Shown here in pieces: positions 1-11,909 of a DNA stretch of 64,000 nt. The stretch's first letter is position 1. Each line of letters starts with the position of its first letter. The notes under the pieces are model-generated. The model was not told where the DNA came from, searched no databases, and was given only the letters and a program-made list of their open reading frames with translations. This DNA comes from Semisulcospira habei (taxonomy: Eukaryota; Mollusca; Gastropoda; Semisulcospiridae), in NCBI GenBank assembly GCA_036245525.1, contig BTPG01000004.1:160398230-160462229 (forward strand). Reading direction: 5' to 3'. Both the position numbers and the translations under genes were made by a program.

Positions 1-786
1 GTTAATTTTTTTTTTGTTTTACTTCTATTTTGTTGGACGTAGCAGGTGAAACCATCCCTAGAACTTCCACATCAGTGCCTCAGAAGCGACGTGCTTTTCG
101 TAATCTGTCACAAGCGAATATTTTAACCTTTAAAAGAAAGAAGGCGAAAGCCTGTTACATTTTTAAACATGAACGCCGTGCTTCTTGGAGATGTTTCGTC
201 TCATCTTTATCTTCTATGACTCCATCCCAGAAAGTCTGGGAGGTTGTTCGAAGAATTGGGGGCAGGGGTGGCTCGGCTTATGTCGGCCATAGATACCATC
301 TACTATCAGCTCCTAACGCATTTGCCTGAGAAGTCACTCCTCGTACTTCTCAAGGCCTTTAACTATATCTGGGTAACTGGCCATTTTCCGCCATCTTGGC
401 GTCAGGCTGTGGTTGTGCCAATCCCCAAGCCGGGTAAGGATCCTTCCGACCTGGCCAACTACCAGCCAATCGCTTTGACATCATGTTTATGTAAAACTAT
501 GGAATGCCTGGTCAACGCCCGCTTGGTGTGGCATCTTGAGTCACAGGGTCTCTTCACAGACCTCCAGTGTGGTTTCCGGCGCTTCCGTAGTACAACTGAC
601 CATCTAATTCGCTTTGAGTTGTTTATCCGAGATGCTTTTGTCAACAAGCAGCATGCCTATGCAATTTTCTTCGATCTTGAGAAGACATATGACTCTACTT
701 GGAAGTATGGTATAATGTCCGACTTGTTGGACATGGGTTTTAAAGGGCACCTGCCCATTTTTATTCACAATTTTTTGTCTAACTGG
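1..786 (+). pseudogene. I-like LINE fragment, reverse transcriptase part
   Basis: Remnant of a non-LTR retrotransposon related to the I/Jockey group. The frame at 244-846 shows the start of a reverse transcriptase: PIPKPGKDPS, an NYQPIALTS block, GFRRFRSTTDHL, and the palm motif A as FFDLEKTYDS. Motif C (usually FADD) is missing because LINE sequence stops near 786 and repeat G continues, so the last ~20 codons of the frame are not LINE. Bases 1-240 match 18056-19320 of the second LINE copy, minus the insertions found there, so this copy serves as an empty-site reference. The coding frame is degraded and cannot make a full protein. Confidence 0.75.
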
Positions 787-1328
787 TCGTTCAAACTTGG
801 CCCAAGAATACTTTGTGGCAAGACCTTTCTAAACATACCTGTTTGAGTGACTTCTCACAAGGTTCAAGGGTCACAAGAGCTCAGGAAATAGGTAAAAAAA
901 TAGCCATATTTGGACAAAAGATGGTTTTTCTCAAATACTATTCACAACTTTAAACCAAAACTTGGTACAGAGATACCTGATGGTAAGATCTATCGAATCT
1001 ATGCATACTAATTTGGATGACCCCTTCAAAAGGTCAAGGGTCACAAGTGCTCATGAAATAGGTAAAAAAAAAAAATAGCCATATTTTGACAAAAGATGTT
1101 TTTTTTCCCCAACCACTATTCACAACTTCAAACCCAAATTTGGCACATAGATACCTGATCGTAAGACCTATCAGTGCATACTAATTTGGATGACCCCTCA
1201 GAAGGGTCAAGGGCCACGAGGTTGGCAAATGTGTGTAAAAGGACAGTTTTTGATAGAATTTTCAACCATGTTTGGCATAAAGGTAGCTGATAAGACCCTC
1301 CTATGCATACTAATTTAGTAAACTCATC
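786..1328 (+). repeat. Repeat G (GGTCA-rich dispersed repeat), partial
   Basis: Copy of a repeat of about 1 kb that occurs at least ten times in this window. Hallmarks are AACTTGGCCCAAGAATAC, GACCTTTCTAAACATACC, repeated AAGGTCAAGGGTCAC, and GCATACTAATTTGGATGACC. It is non-coding. It enters mid-repeat at the LINE junction and is cut by the TTAA element that begins at 1329. Confidence 0.8.
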
Positions 1329-2315
1329 AATAACCTTTTAACTACCATACCCCCCGGTTCCGCCTGTGACATGTCACTCCATGTACGACCGTACCGCCCC
1401 GTTCCACCCATAATAACTACTTTCAATTTAAATTCCGGTTCATTTCGCACCCATTCCAACTTTTAACAGAGTCAATGCATTGTGGGATACGCCTACTTCC
1501 GGGTGCTTTTTTGAGTTTGTTTTTAATAAAAAAAATTAGGTGTTTTTCGAGACTGTTTCGCTTACAATGTGACTTGAGCATGGAGAGTGAATGCAACCCT
1601 GAATTTACAGCATTACTGGATGATATTTGTTCAAATTCTGTCAGAGAAGATGACTCTGAATCGGACATCAGCTTCAGTTCAGTGCACATTAAAGATCTTA
1701 CCAATTTTGAGTCCGATATCAACGATCATGACGAAGAGCTACCTGTACATACCTGTGTAAAGTGGAAGATGACTCTGACCTGTGTAGTACTGGCCATGTG
1801 ATGGTTTAGACCTATGTTGAGTTTCTTCGACATTTAAAAATATTTTTCTCATATTTTCTTCAGATGGAATTACGTCAAAAACTTAAAAATTGAATACAGT
1901 TCTGAAACCTTCCTGACTTGTTTGTCACCTGCGGGTATGTCATGAGATATATGTTCGTGATCAGAATGATGGAATGAGTAGAGTGACCTGTGGTGACTCC
2001 CTGACTGCTACTGGTATTTATCTAACCAGTTTTGTTATTTATTGGATTGAATTTCTGACAGAGGTATGGTTTAGCACCTTTTACTGAGATATACGACAGG
2101 TAAACAGAGACTGGCACACAAACACGTAAAATAACAAAAGTATGATATACTGTATGTATTTTCCAACATCATGTCAAAATTTGGTACATTTTGAAGCAGA
2201 ATTAATATCATACTTACAGTTTGAAGTATGTACCCCATTTTTAATTGGTTTGAATGAAAAAAGTTAGGGACACAGGGCAATTTGTAGGAAAATAAGTTGG
2301 TAGCTATGGGGTTAA
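1329..2315 (+). mobile_element. TTAA-flanked piggyBac-like non-autonomous element, copy 1
   Basis: The left end TAACCTTTTAACTACCATAC and a degraded right end (GGTAGCTATGGGGTTAA) match the better preserved copy at 11641-12807, and the interior aligns along its length except for a hairpin insertion present only in the other copy. TTAA target sites and short inverted ends fit the piggyBac superfamily. Only a short acidic frame remains, so it could move only with a transposase made elsewhere. Confidence 0.65.
1580..1801 (+). pseudogene. Acidic N-terminal fragment, possible piggyBac transposase relic
   Basis: A 73-codon frame starting MESECNPEF, rich in Asp, Glu and Ser (LLDDICS, REDDSESD, INDHDEELP). 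The same frame occurs in copy 2 at 11910-12203 with only a few substitutions. Acidic N-termini are common in piggyBac transposases, and the frame lies inside a TTAA-flanked element, so I infer a leftover N-terminus. No catalytic Asp region follows. The start was chosen at the Met shared by both copies. Confidence 0.4.
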
Positions 2316-3085
2316 GGGTCATGGGGTGGGGGTTGGGGGGGGGGGTGTGATGTGTGAAAAATGCTTACATTTTGAGAATACATGTCTTGTTATTTGGTTC
2401 CCGGGGATGCGGGCAACATGATCGCAGCGTCTGCTGCCAACGATGCCCGCAACGACCCTTTCCTTGATGTACTGACTGTAGTGATTTTAAACCTGTCATT
2501 AGTGCGTACATAGTCCTTGAGTGGCAGTCCGAGTGGGACAAAGAGGAAGCTAACAAGCTGCATGAAGCTCTTCCTACGGTGTCCAACAGACTATCTTATC
2601 GCTGCGGTTGCTGCCATGAGGAGATTTTCTTGCTTGGCTCCATGTCGGCCACTCGTATATTGCACACTCTTATTTACTAAAGCAGGAGTATCGTTGATTG
2701 TGTTATGCCTGTGATCAGCAGTTTTCTGTTGAAACACTTTTTGATGTCTTGTGCAGATCTAATTGACACGAGATTTAATCACTTCACAAACTCCTTAAAG
2801 ATTTTGTTCCGAGTTGTTCCCCCGGACAAAATCTTCAATTCTTTGAGAGAATCCAATATCTAAGATTTGAGCATTCATAGACTATGTGAATTTTATTTTT
2901 TTGACCTTTTTGAGAGTCTTTAGACTTTTCCTTTAAAGACTTGTGCGACATTTTAGGATGAATAATTTGAAGATATATTTACATCTTGTCTTAAGACCTT
3001 TTATTTAGTCTGGCTGGCCAGCTTTTTACCAATCCCACCGTTAGATGGCCTGAGATGTCTGCTCGACATTAAACCCAAATAACTA
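2316..3085 (+). pseudogene. I-like LINE 3' end with RNase H relic
   Basis: After a G-run near 2331-2346, a degraded frame from ~2388 reads as the end of an RNase H domain (VIWFPGDAGNMIAASAANDA, related to the usual W-P-G-H-x-G-x-x-G-N-E-x-A-D block). It continues into the LINE C-terminal tail (EWQSEWDKEEANKLHE). The 3' end is the AT-rich tail ending AAACCCAAATAACTAAC at 3085. An RNase H domain supports I-clade affinity. Stops and frameshifts are present. Confidence 0.6.
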
Positions 3086-3789
3086 ACATAAACACATATT
3101 GAAGGTTCTGGTTGATGCACAAGCCACTGTCAGCTACTGTGAAAGATTTCAGACCTTGCTCCATTTTGTCCACAAGAACTTGAAGAAAACATTTACATCG
3201 CACGACAGCAAGATGATGTCATATTCTTCATACTTTTTGTGTTGCCTCGTTCTTGGCATAACACTGTACTCCTTGAGAAGGCTCTTCATGGGAAGACAAA
3301 GAAAAATACTAAGTAATTCTGCACCACCCGTTAGCCTGCTTGGCGTTAAACCCAAATAACTAACTGCACCACCCATTAATACTTTTACCAAGACAAATCT
3401 GCATTGCAAATGCCATGGAAATCCAGGCTGGTGAGCTTGCATTGCATCTTCAGGACATGGGCTGCCCTTTTTCTGATTGCAAGACTCCCTAGATCTAGAA
3501 AAGAAGGTGGATGGGAGAGAAGGAATGACAGACCTAGCATTTTGAGCCTTTCACTGAAACGCCCATTGCAAAAAGCAATAGGGATTACCCCCAGGTGTCC
3601 CGTAGTCCACTTGACCATATCCAGGCCTACCCACTCTCAGGGAGGGTATGATTTTACGTGGAAGTCGGTAATATTTCAAGATACTTTAACATTCCAGTGA
3701 CCTTTCGGACAGGTCAGGTTTCTAGGTCAGAAAAATGTGAGCTGCTGTTATTGATCTCATAGTGTTTGTTTTTCTATTTGTCATTCTAG
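3086..3789. other. Intronic DNA, no gene recognised
   Basis: No domain or splice-supported exon is visible. A second copy of the LINE tail (GTTAAACCCAAATAACTAAC) ends at ~3361. The last bases are a pyrimidine-rich tract (TTTTTCTATTTGTCATTCTAG) that forms the acceptor for the exon starting at 3790. Confidence 0.5.
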
Positions 3790-3929
3790 TCAGAAGATGT
3801 AGACCTGAATGCAGACATCCATGGTAGCTGGATTGTGGACAATGCCAAAAGCCGCCTCCACCAGTTTCTCCAGCAGCATCGCATTCAGACAGACTACAAG
3901 TACTCTGTTGTAGGCCCAGATCATAACAG
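3790..3929 (+). CDS. DHX9: DHX9/maleless-like RNA helicase A, exon opening dsRBD2
   Basis: A 140-nt internal exon with acceptor TTCTAG and donor AG/GTAAAG. Translated from its first base it gives 46 codons plus two bases. It reads SEDVDLNADIHGSW, then NAKSRLHQFLQQHRIQ, then DYKYSVVGPDHNR. This is the linker and first half of the second double-stranded-RNA-binding domain of RNA helicase A, where human DHX9 has the same ...DLNAGLHGNW and YKYTQVGPDHNR pattern. DHX9 is a DExH-box nuclear helicase that unwinds RNA and RNA-DNA hybrids. The split final codon (AG) is completed by the exon at 41085. Preceding exons are outside the window. Confidence 0.9.
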
Positions 3930-4001
3930 GTAAAGTGGGATAAAGCAGTCTAGTATATAAAATATCATGAATTATGATTCTGATCTCCAAGCACTAAATT
4001 T

Positions 4002-4168
4002 GTTGGCCCCCCCACCTGGGTCTGCGCTTGGAGACTTGGGTGGGGTTAACTACTTGTTAGTTCCCAGGGTCACCCCTGTCTTTTTTTTTTTCACAAGCAG
4101 TGCCAGCACGTCCTGAGAAAGTCTTGTTGCTGTCGGGACGTTAAGCAATGTACAATCAGTCATTTGTT
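4002..4168 (+). repeat. SINE family A, internally deleted copy
   Basis: Begins GGCCCCCCCACCTGGGTCTG and ends CGGGACGTTAAGCAATGTAC, matching both ends of the ~390-bp family A repeat but lacking its middle (jump at ~4081). It lies between the DHX9 exon and a repeat G copy. No A/B box promoter can be seen in this family. Confidence 0.75.
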
Positions 4169-4169
4169 G

Positions 4170-4784
4170 GCTCATGTGCAATAGCAAAAGTGAGTATGTA
4201 ATGGCCCAGTGGTCGTCTCTCTGTCGTTTTGTGTCCTCGTCGAGTCTGTGGTAAACTTTAACATTTGCATTTTCTCAGAGACTATTTAAGCCACAGTCTT
4301 TAAACTTGGCCCAAGGATACTTTGTGGCAAGACCTTTCTAAACATACCAGTTTCATTGACCTCTCTCAAAGGTCAAGGTCACAGGTATCAGAAAATAGGT
4401 AAGAAAAACAATTTTTTTTTCTTCTCAAATACTATTCACAATTCCATACCCAAACTTGATACAAAGGTACCCCATAGGAAGACCTTCCTATACATGCTAA
4501 TTTAGATGATCCCTTGAAAAGGTCAGCAGTCTGTTTTTTTGTTTGTTTCTAAAATGTTGTTTTTAGTGGCAGTTTTGCAAAACTTTAAGCCAAATTTGTT
4601 AGAAAGGTAGCCGATGCTAAAACATTTCAATGTATAGTAATTTGGTTCTCACCTCGCAAGGTCAAGGGTCATGAGGGGGTTGACAAAAGTGTGAAAATTG
4701 CATAAATTTTGAGAAAACATGTTACAGATACAAGAGCCAACCATGTACTTTTATTAGAACACTGGAACACTTGTTTATATCAGT
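4170..4784 (+). repeat. Repeat G, first part, interrupted by a LINE
   Basis: Nearly complete copy starting GGCTCATGTGCAATAGCAAA. It is interrupted by the RTE-like LINE at 4785 and resumes at 6103-6210 (TGACCTGTCCAAAAGGTCAA to CATGAGCCTTAAGGGCATTG). The start and end share GGCTCATGTGCA in inverted orientation, which helps define the unit. Confidence 0.8.
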
Positions 4785-6089
4785 ACTTACTTACTTACGC
4801 CTGTCACCCCTACCCGGGTATAGGCCGTCGACGAGAGACCTCCAGCAACTCCTGTCCTGTGCTTCTCCTTCGATTCTACTCCAGGTGGTTCCCAGTCTCT
4901 TGATGTCTGCTTGGAGGTCTCGACGCCAGGAGTTTCTCGGCCTACCTCTTTTCCTCTTTCCCTGGGGGTTCCATGACAATGCCTGCCTAGTGATACTGGA
5001 AGCTGGCTTTCTCAGACTGTGGCCGATCCATCCCCATCTTCTTCGCCCAATTTCATTCTCTGCTGTTATCTGCTCTGTTCTCTCCCAGAGTCTGACGTTG
5101 CTGATCTTCTCTGGCCAGTGGATTTTCAAAATTCTTCTAAGGCAACTGTTCATGAAGGTCTGTACTCTGTTGACTGTGGTTTTTGTCAATCTCCATGTCT
5201 CTGCTCCATATAGGAGAACTGCTTTTACATTGGAGTTGAAAATCCGGACTTTGGTGTGTTGTGACAGCTCTCTGGAACTCCACACTTTTTTCAACTGGAG
5301 AAAGGCTGCTCTGGCTTTACCGATTCGTGCTCTGACATCTGCATCAGTGCCGCCTTTTTTGTCTATGATGCTCCCAAGATAGGTGAAGGACTCCACCTCC
5401 TCCAACGGGGTGCCAGCAAGCAAGACTGGTTCTTCCCTGGTTGCGTTCAGCCTCATTGTCTTTGTTTTCTGTTTGTGAATGGTGAGGCCCACTTGGGACG
5501 AGATGTCAGCAAGCCTCGTGGTCTTGTCCTGCATTTGTTGATGAGTGTGGGACAGTAATGCCAAGTCGTCTGCAAAATCGAGGTCGTCAAGCTGTGTCCA
5601 CAGTGTCCACTGTATTCCACTTTGTCTGTGCTCTGTGGTCATCTTCATGACCCAGTCTATGGCCAGTAGGAAGAGGAACGGAGACAGCAGACACCCCTGC
5701 CTGACACCAGTTCTGACCTGGAGCTCTCTGGTGAACTGCCCTTCGTGGATCACGCGACATGTCATGCCATCATAGCTGCTCTTGATCAGGCGGACGAGCT
5801 TTGTGGGTACACCGTAGTGTCGTAGGAGTTTCCACAGAGTCTCTCGGTCCACGCTGTCAAATGCTTTCTCATAATCCACAAAGTTGACGTACAGCGGGGA
5901 GCTCCACTCCAGAGACTGTTCCACGATGATGCGGAGAGTGGCGATCTGGTCTGTACATGATCGGTTCTTCCTGAATCCTGCTTGCTGGTTTCTCAGCTGG
6001 GGGTCAACGGAGCTCTTCATTCTCTCTAGGATGATCCTGTTGAAGACCTTTCCTGGTACTGACAGCAAGGTGATTCCTCTGTAGTTGGA
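4785..6089 (-). mobile_element. RTE-like LINE, 5'-truncated copy
   Basis: The minus strand carries one open frame of 425 codons (6068-4791) covering the RT palm and the C-terminal region. Visible motifs are NQQAGFRKNRSCTDQ, FVDYEKAFDSVD (motif A), TGVRQGCLLSPFLF (motif B) and LDFADDLALLSH (motif C). The 3' end is the TAAG-type tail, seen here as CTTACTTACTTACG. A perfect 13-bp duplication, TGTTTATATCAGT, flanks it at 4772-4784 and 6090-6102, as expected for target-primed reverse transcription with 5' truncation. Over 425 residues I count three differences from the full-length copy at 14.3-17.6 kb, so the insertion is young. Confidence 0.93.
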
Positions 6090-6102
6090 TGTTTATATCA
6101 GT

Positions 6103-6267
6103 GACCTGTCCAAAAGGTCAAGGTCACAAAGGTTAGATTAGTTGTGTGGATCTGTCATGCACATGAGCCTTAAGGGCATTGCCATTGTTCACATTTCTGG
6201 CTTGCATAACACGTCATGCAACACATGCCCATGTCACAACAAATACCTGTACAACCTGAAAAATTCT
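6103..6267 (+). repeat. Repeat G, second part
   Basis: Continuation of the copy split by the LINE: TGACCTGTCCAAAAGGTCAA followed by the typical end CATGAGCCTTAAGGGCATTG. Removing the LINE and one 13-bp duplication restores a continuous repeat. Confidence 0.7.
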
Positions 6268-6699
6268 TTAACCCATTTATACCAGAATTTTTTATTTTTG
6301 AATTTTTAGTTTATTCTTAGAGCAGATATCATTTTAGAAGCATTGATACTAGCTATTTGTCATATTTTTTTGTTTTTGGGAGACAGCTGGAAAAAGAAGC
6401 GTCCTCATATGAGGTCGCTAGGACTGAGAGGGTACAGGTTTTATGAACAACACAAAGTGAAAAATACCAGCAAGTTAACCAATTTGATCTGTCTTTTATT
6501 GACTCTGCACAAACTTTCCAGCTCAAAGAAGTGTAAAAATGATGTATTATGCACATTCTGTGTATATTGGAGCAATACTAACGCAAAAGTAGTTACTTGC
6601 AGTACATATGCTATGAAATGCCATAATTTAAATAAAGTTCATAACAAAAACAAGAAAGGATTAGTCTTTAAAGCTCACGTGCTGACTATCAATAAATAA

Positions 6700-8290
6700 T
6701 TGATCTGACCTTGTATGACCTTGACCTTTGTATGTAAACTAGGATGTTGGCATTTGTACCAACAAAATATATCGTCTATAAACGTTTGCATTTTTCACAC
6801 TTGTCAGCCTCCTGTGATCTTTGACCTTTTCAACAGTTTAACTCTTAATCACCTATAAGAACATACACTGTCTATTCTCCTGTACCTAGAAGATAGTAAG
6901 AAAATTACTGAGAAAATGGGTTACTTCACCAAAGCGTCTATAACTTTTTTGAATATACAGATATTTAGGTCTGTTTTTTTTTCTTAGCTGACATATGGAT
7001 GGATAGTATTTTATGTTGTGGTGGAGTGTAATTTGATACCTGTTTATATTATTTACTGTAATTAATTACAGGTAAATTAACTGAAAAAAATGCACCTTGA
7101 TTATTTTGATATGACAAACAAAAGACATAAAACTGAAAAATGTGTCGGTGGGCGAAAATATGAAAGTGTGTGATAGTGGAGTGAGATAATTTTACATTAG
7201 TGATCACTATTACCAGGCAATCCACTGATAATCCTTCAGGTAATCGAAGTGCACGTATCCCCGTCGGCGGATGTTCCTACAAATTGATCGCCAAGTTCGT
7301 CTGTTGGGCGAAAATTTCGAACATTTCAGCAGGGAAATACTCAAGTGGAGTTGCTGGGCCCACATATCGCGTGAAAGGCTGCAAAAAAGTCTGAAATTGG
7401 CCGCTGATGCGAGATAGCATCGCCGCCGCCATCTTGCAGTCATCACTTCGGTAAACACTGCTGAAATACTCCGGTATTTTCGTCATCCCAGTCCGACAGA
7501 TCGCTAGTATGTACACTAGATGTACACTAGACACACTTATGTCACTTCCCTCTGGCTCTGAAACTGGATAATTGCCAATTTACTCCGAAATAGCAGTAAA
7601 CTCTGGGTCACTGTCGTGTATGTCGCCATGTTTTCAAACACGTGCGTTAGCGAGCAGCCAGGTGCACGCTAAAACTCTCCCAATTCGACACACGCAGTGG
7701 CTTAGAGCGCATGCCCGGTGTCTAAAGTTAGTTTGACCTTGCCCCCTACGGTATACAATCTCACCTTCTTCACAGAAGAACCCACCAACGTATCACATGA
7801 CTTCTAAATTTAGTACCGAGGACAGGCGTCTATGGGCGCTTTAGGTAAAGACCCGGAGGGCGTTTACGGGCGTTATAGGTGATTAAGAGTTAACCAAATT
7901 AGTATGCATAGAAAGGTCTTATCCTCGGCTACCAATATACCAAATTTGACTGAAAACTTGTTAAAAATCTATCAAAAACAGGCACTCTTCACATATTTGC
8001 TGACCTGATATGACCCTTGACTTTCCAAAGGATCATCAAAATTGTTATGTGTAAGAAGGTTCTACCATCAGGTATCTGTGTACCGTGTCTGGGTGTGAAG
8101 TTGAAAATGGTATAGAATTTTTTAAGGGTCAAATTGAAATATGACTAATATGTCAAATATGGCTATATCTTTTACCTATGTCTTGACCCCTGTGACCTTT
8201 ATCTTTGAGAGAGGTCGCTCGTGTTAGTATGTTTAGAAAGGCCTTGCTGCAAAGTATCCTTGGGCCATATTTGAACACTGTGGCTTGCAT
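6700..8290 (-). repeat. Repeat G on the minus strand, interrupted by a TTAA element
   Basis: Reverse-complement copy recognisable by TGACCTTGACCTTTG, AAATTAGTATGCATAGAAAG and GCAAAGTATCCTTGGGCC. It is interrupted at 6838-7893 and resumes with ACCAAATTAGTATGCATAG. Non-coding. Confidence 0.75.
6838..7893. mobile_element. TTAA-flanked element with 20-bp inverted ends
   Basis: The left end TTAACTCTTAATCACCTATA is repeated in perfect inverted form at the right end (7873-7893). TTAA lies at both boundaries, as for piggyBac-type cut-and-paste elements. It is about 1,056 bp and has no convincing transposase frame. It sits inside a repeat G copy, whose sequence continues directly on the other side. 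Confidence 0.8.
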
Positions 8291-8899
8291 AATATCCACG
8301 AAATTCCAACATTAAAGTTTACCATGGAGGACAATGGACGGAAGACGGCTGGCCCCATACATAGACTCACTTTTGCTATCATATGTAAGCTAACAAAAAC
8401 AAATAGTGAAGTTCATAGATACGCTCATTTTATTTCAGTGAGCACACCTCTGAGCAGATTACAACGCATGCTCTTTATTTTGTAGGCAAAATTGAACTGT
8501 GAAGCCATAGCGACCTATCCATGTATATGGTTCTAAATAAGCTCTGTTTTCACAGAGTATGATCCCATAGGTCCAGTGGGATGTTTTCAGCAGCTAGGGT
8601 TACCCGATATAAGTGCAAGGATTGTTGGACACATAGGTCAATGCAGAAGGACAGACAACGACCACAGCTTCGACCTGATAGCCACTATGTATTTATCCAC
8701 ACTGTGATCCACTCTGTCTTCTCTTATTGTGGTCTTGTTACTGTGTGAGATTATGGATGGATGGCCGGGGATCTCAATCCTCTTGTGTGCAGCTTTAACC
8801 AATCAGTAGCAGTTTGCTCTTCTTCTGTGGCTTTTCCAACTGTCATTCACCCATCAATATAATGCTTACAGACATGTTGCCACGTTGAGACGCGTTCTG

Positions 8900-9109
8900 T
8901 CATCCATTCAGATTGAAGATTTCTCCTGGCCCATCCTCCTCCTCACCACTGTCCTCATCAGAGTCCACGGGTGGTGATTCCATGAAGATATCTACTTTTT
9001 GAGAAATGTTGTTATCATATGGGAGGTCTAAAGATGTGATTTTCGGTGAACCGTCTGAAATAAAAGCAAGAAAACACACATTGAGAGAATGTACAAAACC
9101 TGTACCCAT
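8900..9109 (-). pseudogene. Possible N-terminal fragment of a piggyBac-type transposase
   Basis: A short minus-strand frame with the acidic stretch MESPPVDSDEDSGEEEDGPG followed by EIFNLNG. This resembles the acidic N-terminal leader of piggyBac-derived (PGBD-type) transposases, and it lies near the right end of the candidate TTAA element. The frame stops soon after and no catalytic DDD region follows. The upstream Met at 9109 is not supported by any motif. Confidence 0.4.
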
Positions 9110-9490
9110 TCATGCCCCCATACGAGGACACTACTTCAACACACGCACTGCTCAAAGTAAACATTACTTATAATGCTCAAAACACATTTAAGGGAAAGTT
9201 TTTAGCTTCGGCTTTCATTCAATAGTGTTATTTAAAATGTTTATAGGAAAAATATTTTCACTTTTTTTAACGATCCATTTTGCCCTCTGCGACCTTTAAG
9301 AAATTTGCAGAAATGGTCGCACCCTGGATATTTCTTTTAAAACAGATAACTGTAGATGCTCATTTATATTTGAAAAATATCTCCCATTAACTGCTGTGTA
9401 GAGATTTGTCTCCTTTAGTCATTGGTTTTAGAACAGATTGCCCAAAACAACAGTGTCCTCATATGCAGACACTAGGCTTATAAGGGTTAA

Positions 9491-11084
9491 ACAAGATGCT
9501 GATTTCATCCCAAAGTCTACCATATTGTTTGGAGCTCAGATGTGTTTATCTTTAGGAACATTCAGTTGTTCATATTTTTAGGCTTATAATGCCATTTCCC
9601 TCCTCTCTAAGCCAACCTCTTATCAACACGCACGTCAGCACACAAAGACGGACACACAGCGCTTCCCGCCATTAGTACGCTCGTGTAGCGACGACAGGAA
9701 TCCATCGCCTTCTACTCTAACCCACCCTCTGATCCACACACACTGGCACACATAAATAAAGACGGACACGTGGCGATTCCCGCCATTCGTAAGCTCTGTG
9801 GTCTGGCATAGCATAGCTATTTTGAAAAAGAATAATAGCATGAGCAGCGAAATGACGCCACTTCAAGCTTTATGTCATGGCATCATTAGTCCCACGACGC
9901 CGTGTTCATAGTGATGGCTTGATGTTATATGTCGCTCATCGCAGTACTAACATTTGATTATCAGAGGATCAACTTTGCAATTTTCTTGTTGATTTTCACA
10001 CCTAGAGCTTGCAGGTCTCAATTTGACCTAATCATACCCCAGGGCTGGGACAAATAACTGGCTTATGCAAACACTGTTTCTGGACTGTGATCTAACTCAC
10101 TATACTCCACTGTGGTGATAATATAAATAAGAGAAGGTCCAGTACCAGAGCTTTTAAAAAAAAGAGGATCGGCCTACCTGACATGTCTTAAAGCCAGCAA
10201 AGCATTCTGTTATTCCGCAAGAGCCTCGAGGCTCATCTGTTCTTTAATTATCCATATACAATTTAACCTCTATTATACACAAATTACGCTCATCTCCCAT
10301 CTTCCACTCTCTTGTTCCTGACGCCTTTTTGACATGCGCCACAAGAATGAATGTTGCACGTATTACAATGATGATGATGATGCTTATGACAAAATGGTTA
10401 AACCACTGTTTTCATAATCAGTTGCATCTGCCAGAATGGCCCTTTGACACCTTTTTCAGGCAATGCAAAATTGCCAACTTTCAGTTCAAGAACTTTGTGA
10501 CTGTATATGTTGCGTGTATTGCATGTGCGTGCATATGTGTTTTTGTGTGTGTGGGGTGGGGGGGGGGGGGGGCCTGATGCCTGATTGTGTGTGTGTGTGT
10601 TAGGACTGTTGTGTGAGGAACGGCTTCAGACTTGATGGCTCTTATTAGAATTGTGAGTTTAGCCATCATAGTGCTATGTTGAGGCACTGGTGCTTTGCTC
10701 AGAAACTTGAACAGTGTTACACTGTGTAATAAACTGTCAGCTTTTTAGAACAGTGCAATATGGCGCTGTGAGCTTGACGAGATAACATTGCTATGTAAGC
10801 GGAGCCAGTCCTCTTGCTGAGCAATGGGTGTTGCCTTTTGAAGACTTGTTTTGGAAACACTCCTCTGCTTGGTGTTTTTATACAAGGACATTGCAGTGTT
10901 TGTGAAAAATCACTGACAGAGCAATGGTAGAGAGTGAGTGAAGAGCATGGCTGCCAGTGTCTCTGACAATGAAGCTGTTTCTTCATACAGCAGGTTGTGG
11001 GGATTGTGAAAGCACATCACACCTGATCGAAAGATACACCAGATGAGGTGAGTTATCCATCTCTATCTCTATACACTTTATTTT
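9491..11084. other. Intronic DNA without recognised gene
   Basis: No protein domain or splice-supported exon is seen. It holds a partly duplicated segment at ~9600-9790 (ACACACNNNGACGGACAC and CCCGCCATT repeated, ~115 bp apart), a run of about 17 G at 10556-10572 and a short TG repeat after it. The open frames on either strand here are short and compositionally driven. Confidence 0.5.
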
Positions 11085-11575
11085 TGGCTCACATGCAAAG
11101 CAACAGCAAGTCTTATGTTCTGGGCCAGTAGTGGTCTATTGGCCATGGTAAACTTTGATGTTGGCATTTTCTATTCAAGACAGTCTTTGTGGCAAACCTT
11201 TTTTAACATGTCAATTTCATTGACCTCTCTCAAAGGTCAAAGTCACAGGTGATCAGGAAATAGCTAAAATAGCCATATTTTGACAAAATTTGATGTTTAG
11301 CTTGCGTGCGATAGCAAAAGCGTGTCGATGTAATGGGCCATCCGTCATCTGTTTGGCATCCAGTGTCTGTCGTCCGTGGGAAACTTTAACATTGGCATTT
11401 TTTTGGAGTCTATTCAAACCTCAGGCTTCAGACTTGACCCAATGGTACTTTGTGGTAAAACCTTTCTAAACATACCAATTTCAGTGACCTCACACATAGG
11501 TCAAGATGGTGGTCCAGAAAGGAGTCAAAACTAGCTATATTTTGACACAAATTGTATCTCCTCAAATACTGTTTT
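11085..11575 (+). repeat. Repeat G, two partial copies in tandem
   Basis: A truncated copy (11085-11290, TTGGCTCACATGCAAAGCAA start) is followed by a fresh start at ~11300 (GCTTGCGTGCGATAGCAAAA). The second is cut at 11576 by a hAT-like element and resumes at 12893. Confidence 0.75.
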
Positions 11576-11909
11576 CAGGCATGGGAATTGTCCGCCTAAA
11601 GGCAAATTTCCGCCGAAATGATATTGCTCATCCGCCGATTTTAACCTTTTAACTACCATACCGCCCGGTTCCGTCCGTGACATATCACTCCATGTACGAC
11701 CGTACCACCCCATTTCGCCCGTACATACCTACTTTCAGTTTCCACTCAGTTCCGGTTCATTTCGCACCCATTCCAACTTTTAACAGAATCAATGCATTGT
11801 GGGATATGCCTACTTCCGTTTCCGCTACATGTGGGATGCCTTTCGAGTTTGTTTTGAATCAAAAGTTAGGTGTTTTTCGAGACTGTTTCGCTTACAACGT
11901 GACTTGAGC

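Larger units (their letters stand above)
6268..9490. mobile_element. Candidate large TTAA element (piggyBac-like), internally decayed
   Basis: Outer ends TTAACCCATTTATACC at 6268 and, in inverted orientation, TTAACCCTTATAAGCC ending at 9490. They are similar, not identical. Both ends lie close to a CCTCATATG motif (about 6402 and 9450) and the right side holds a frame resembling a piggyBac N-terminus on the minus strand. The element would contain the smaller TTAA element at 6838-7893 and a minus-strand repeat G. The boundary pairing is the weak point. Confidence 0.4.

Noticed and set aside
4771..5382. 203-codon frame on the + strand
   Set aside because: Antisense of the RTE-like LINE; the same shadow occurs opposite the full-length copy.
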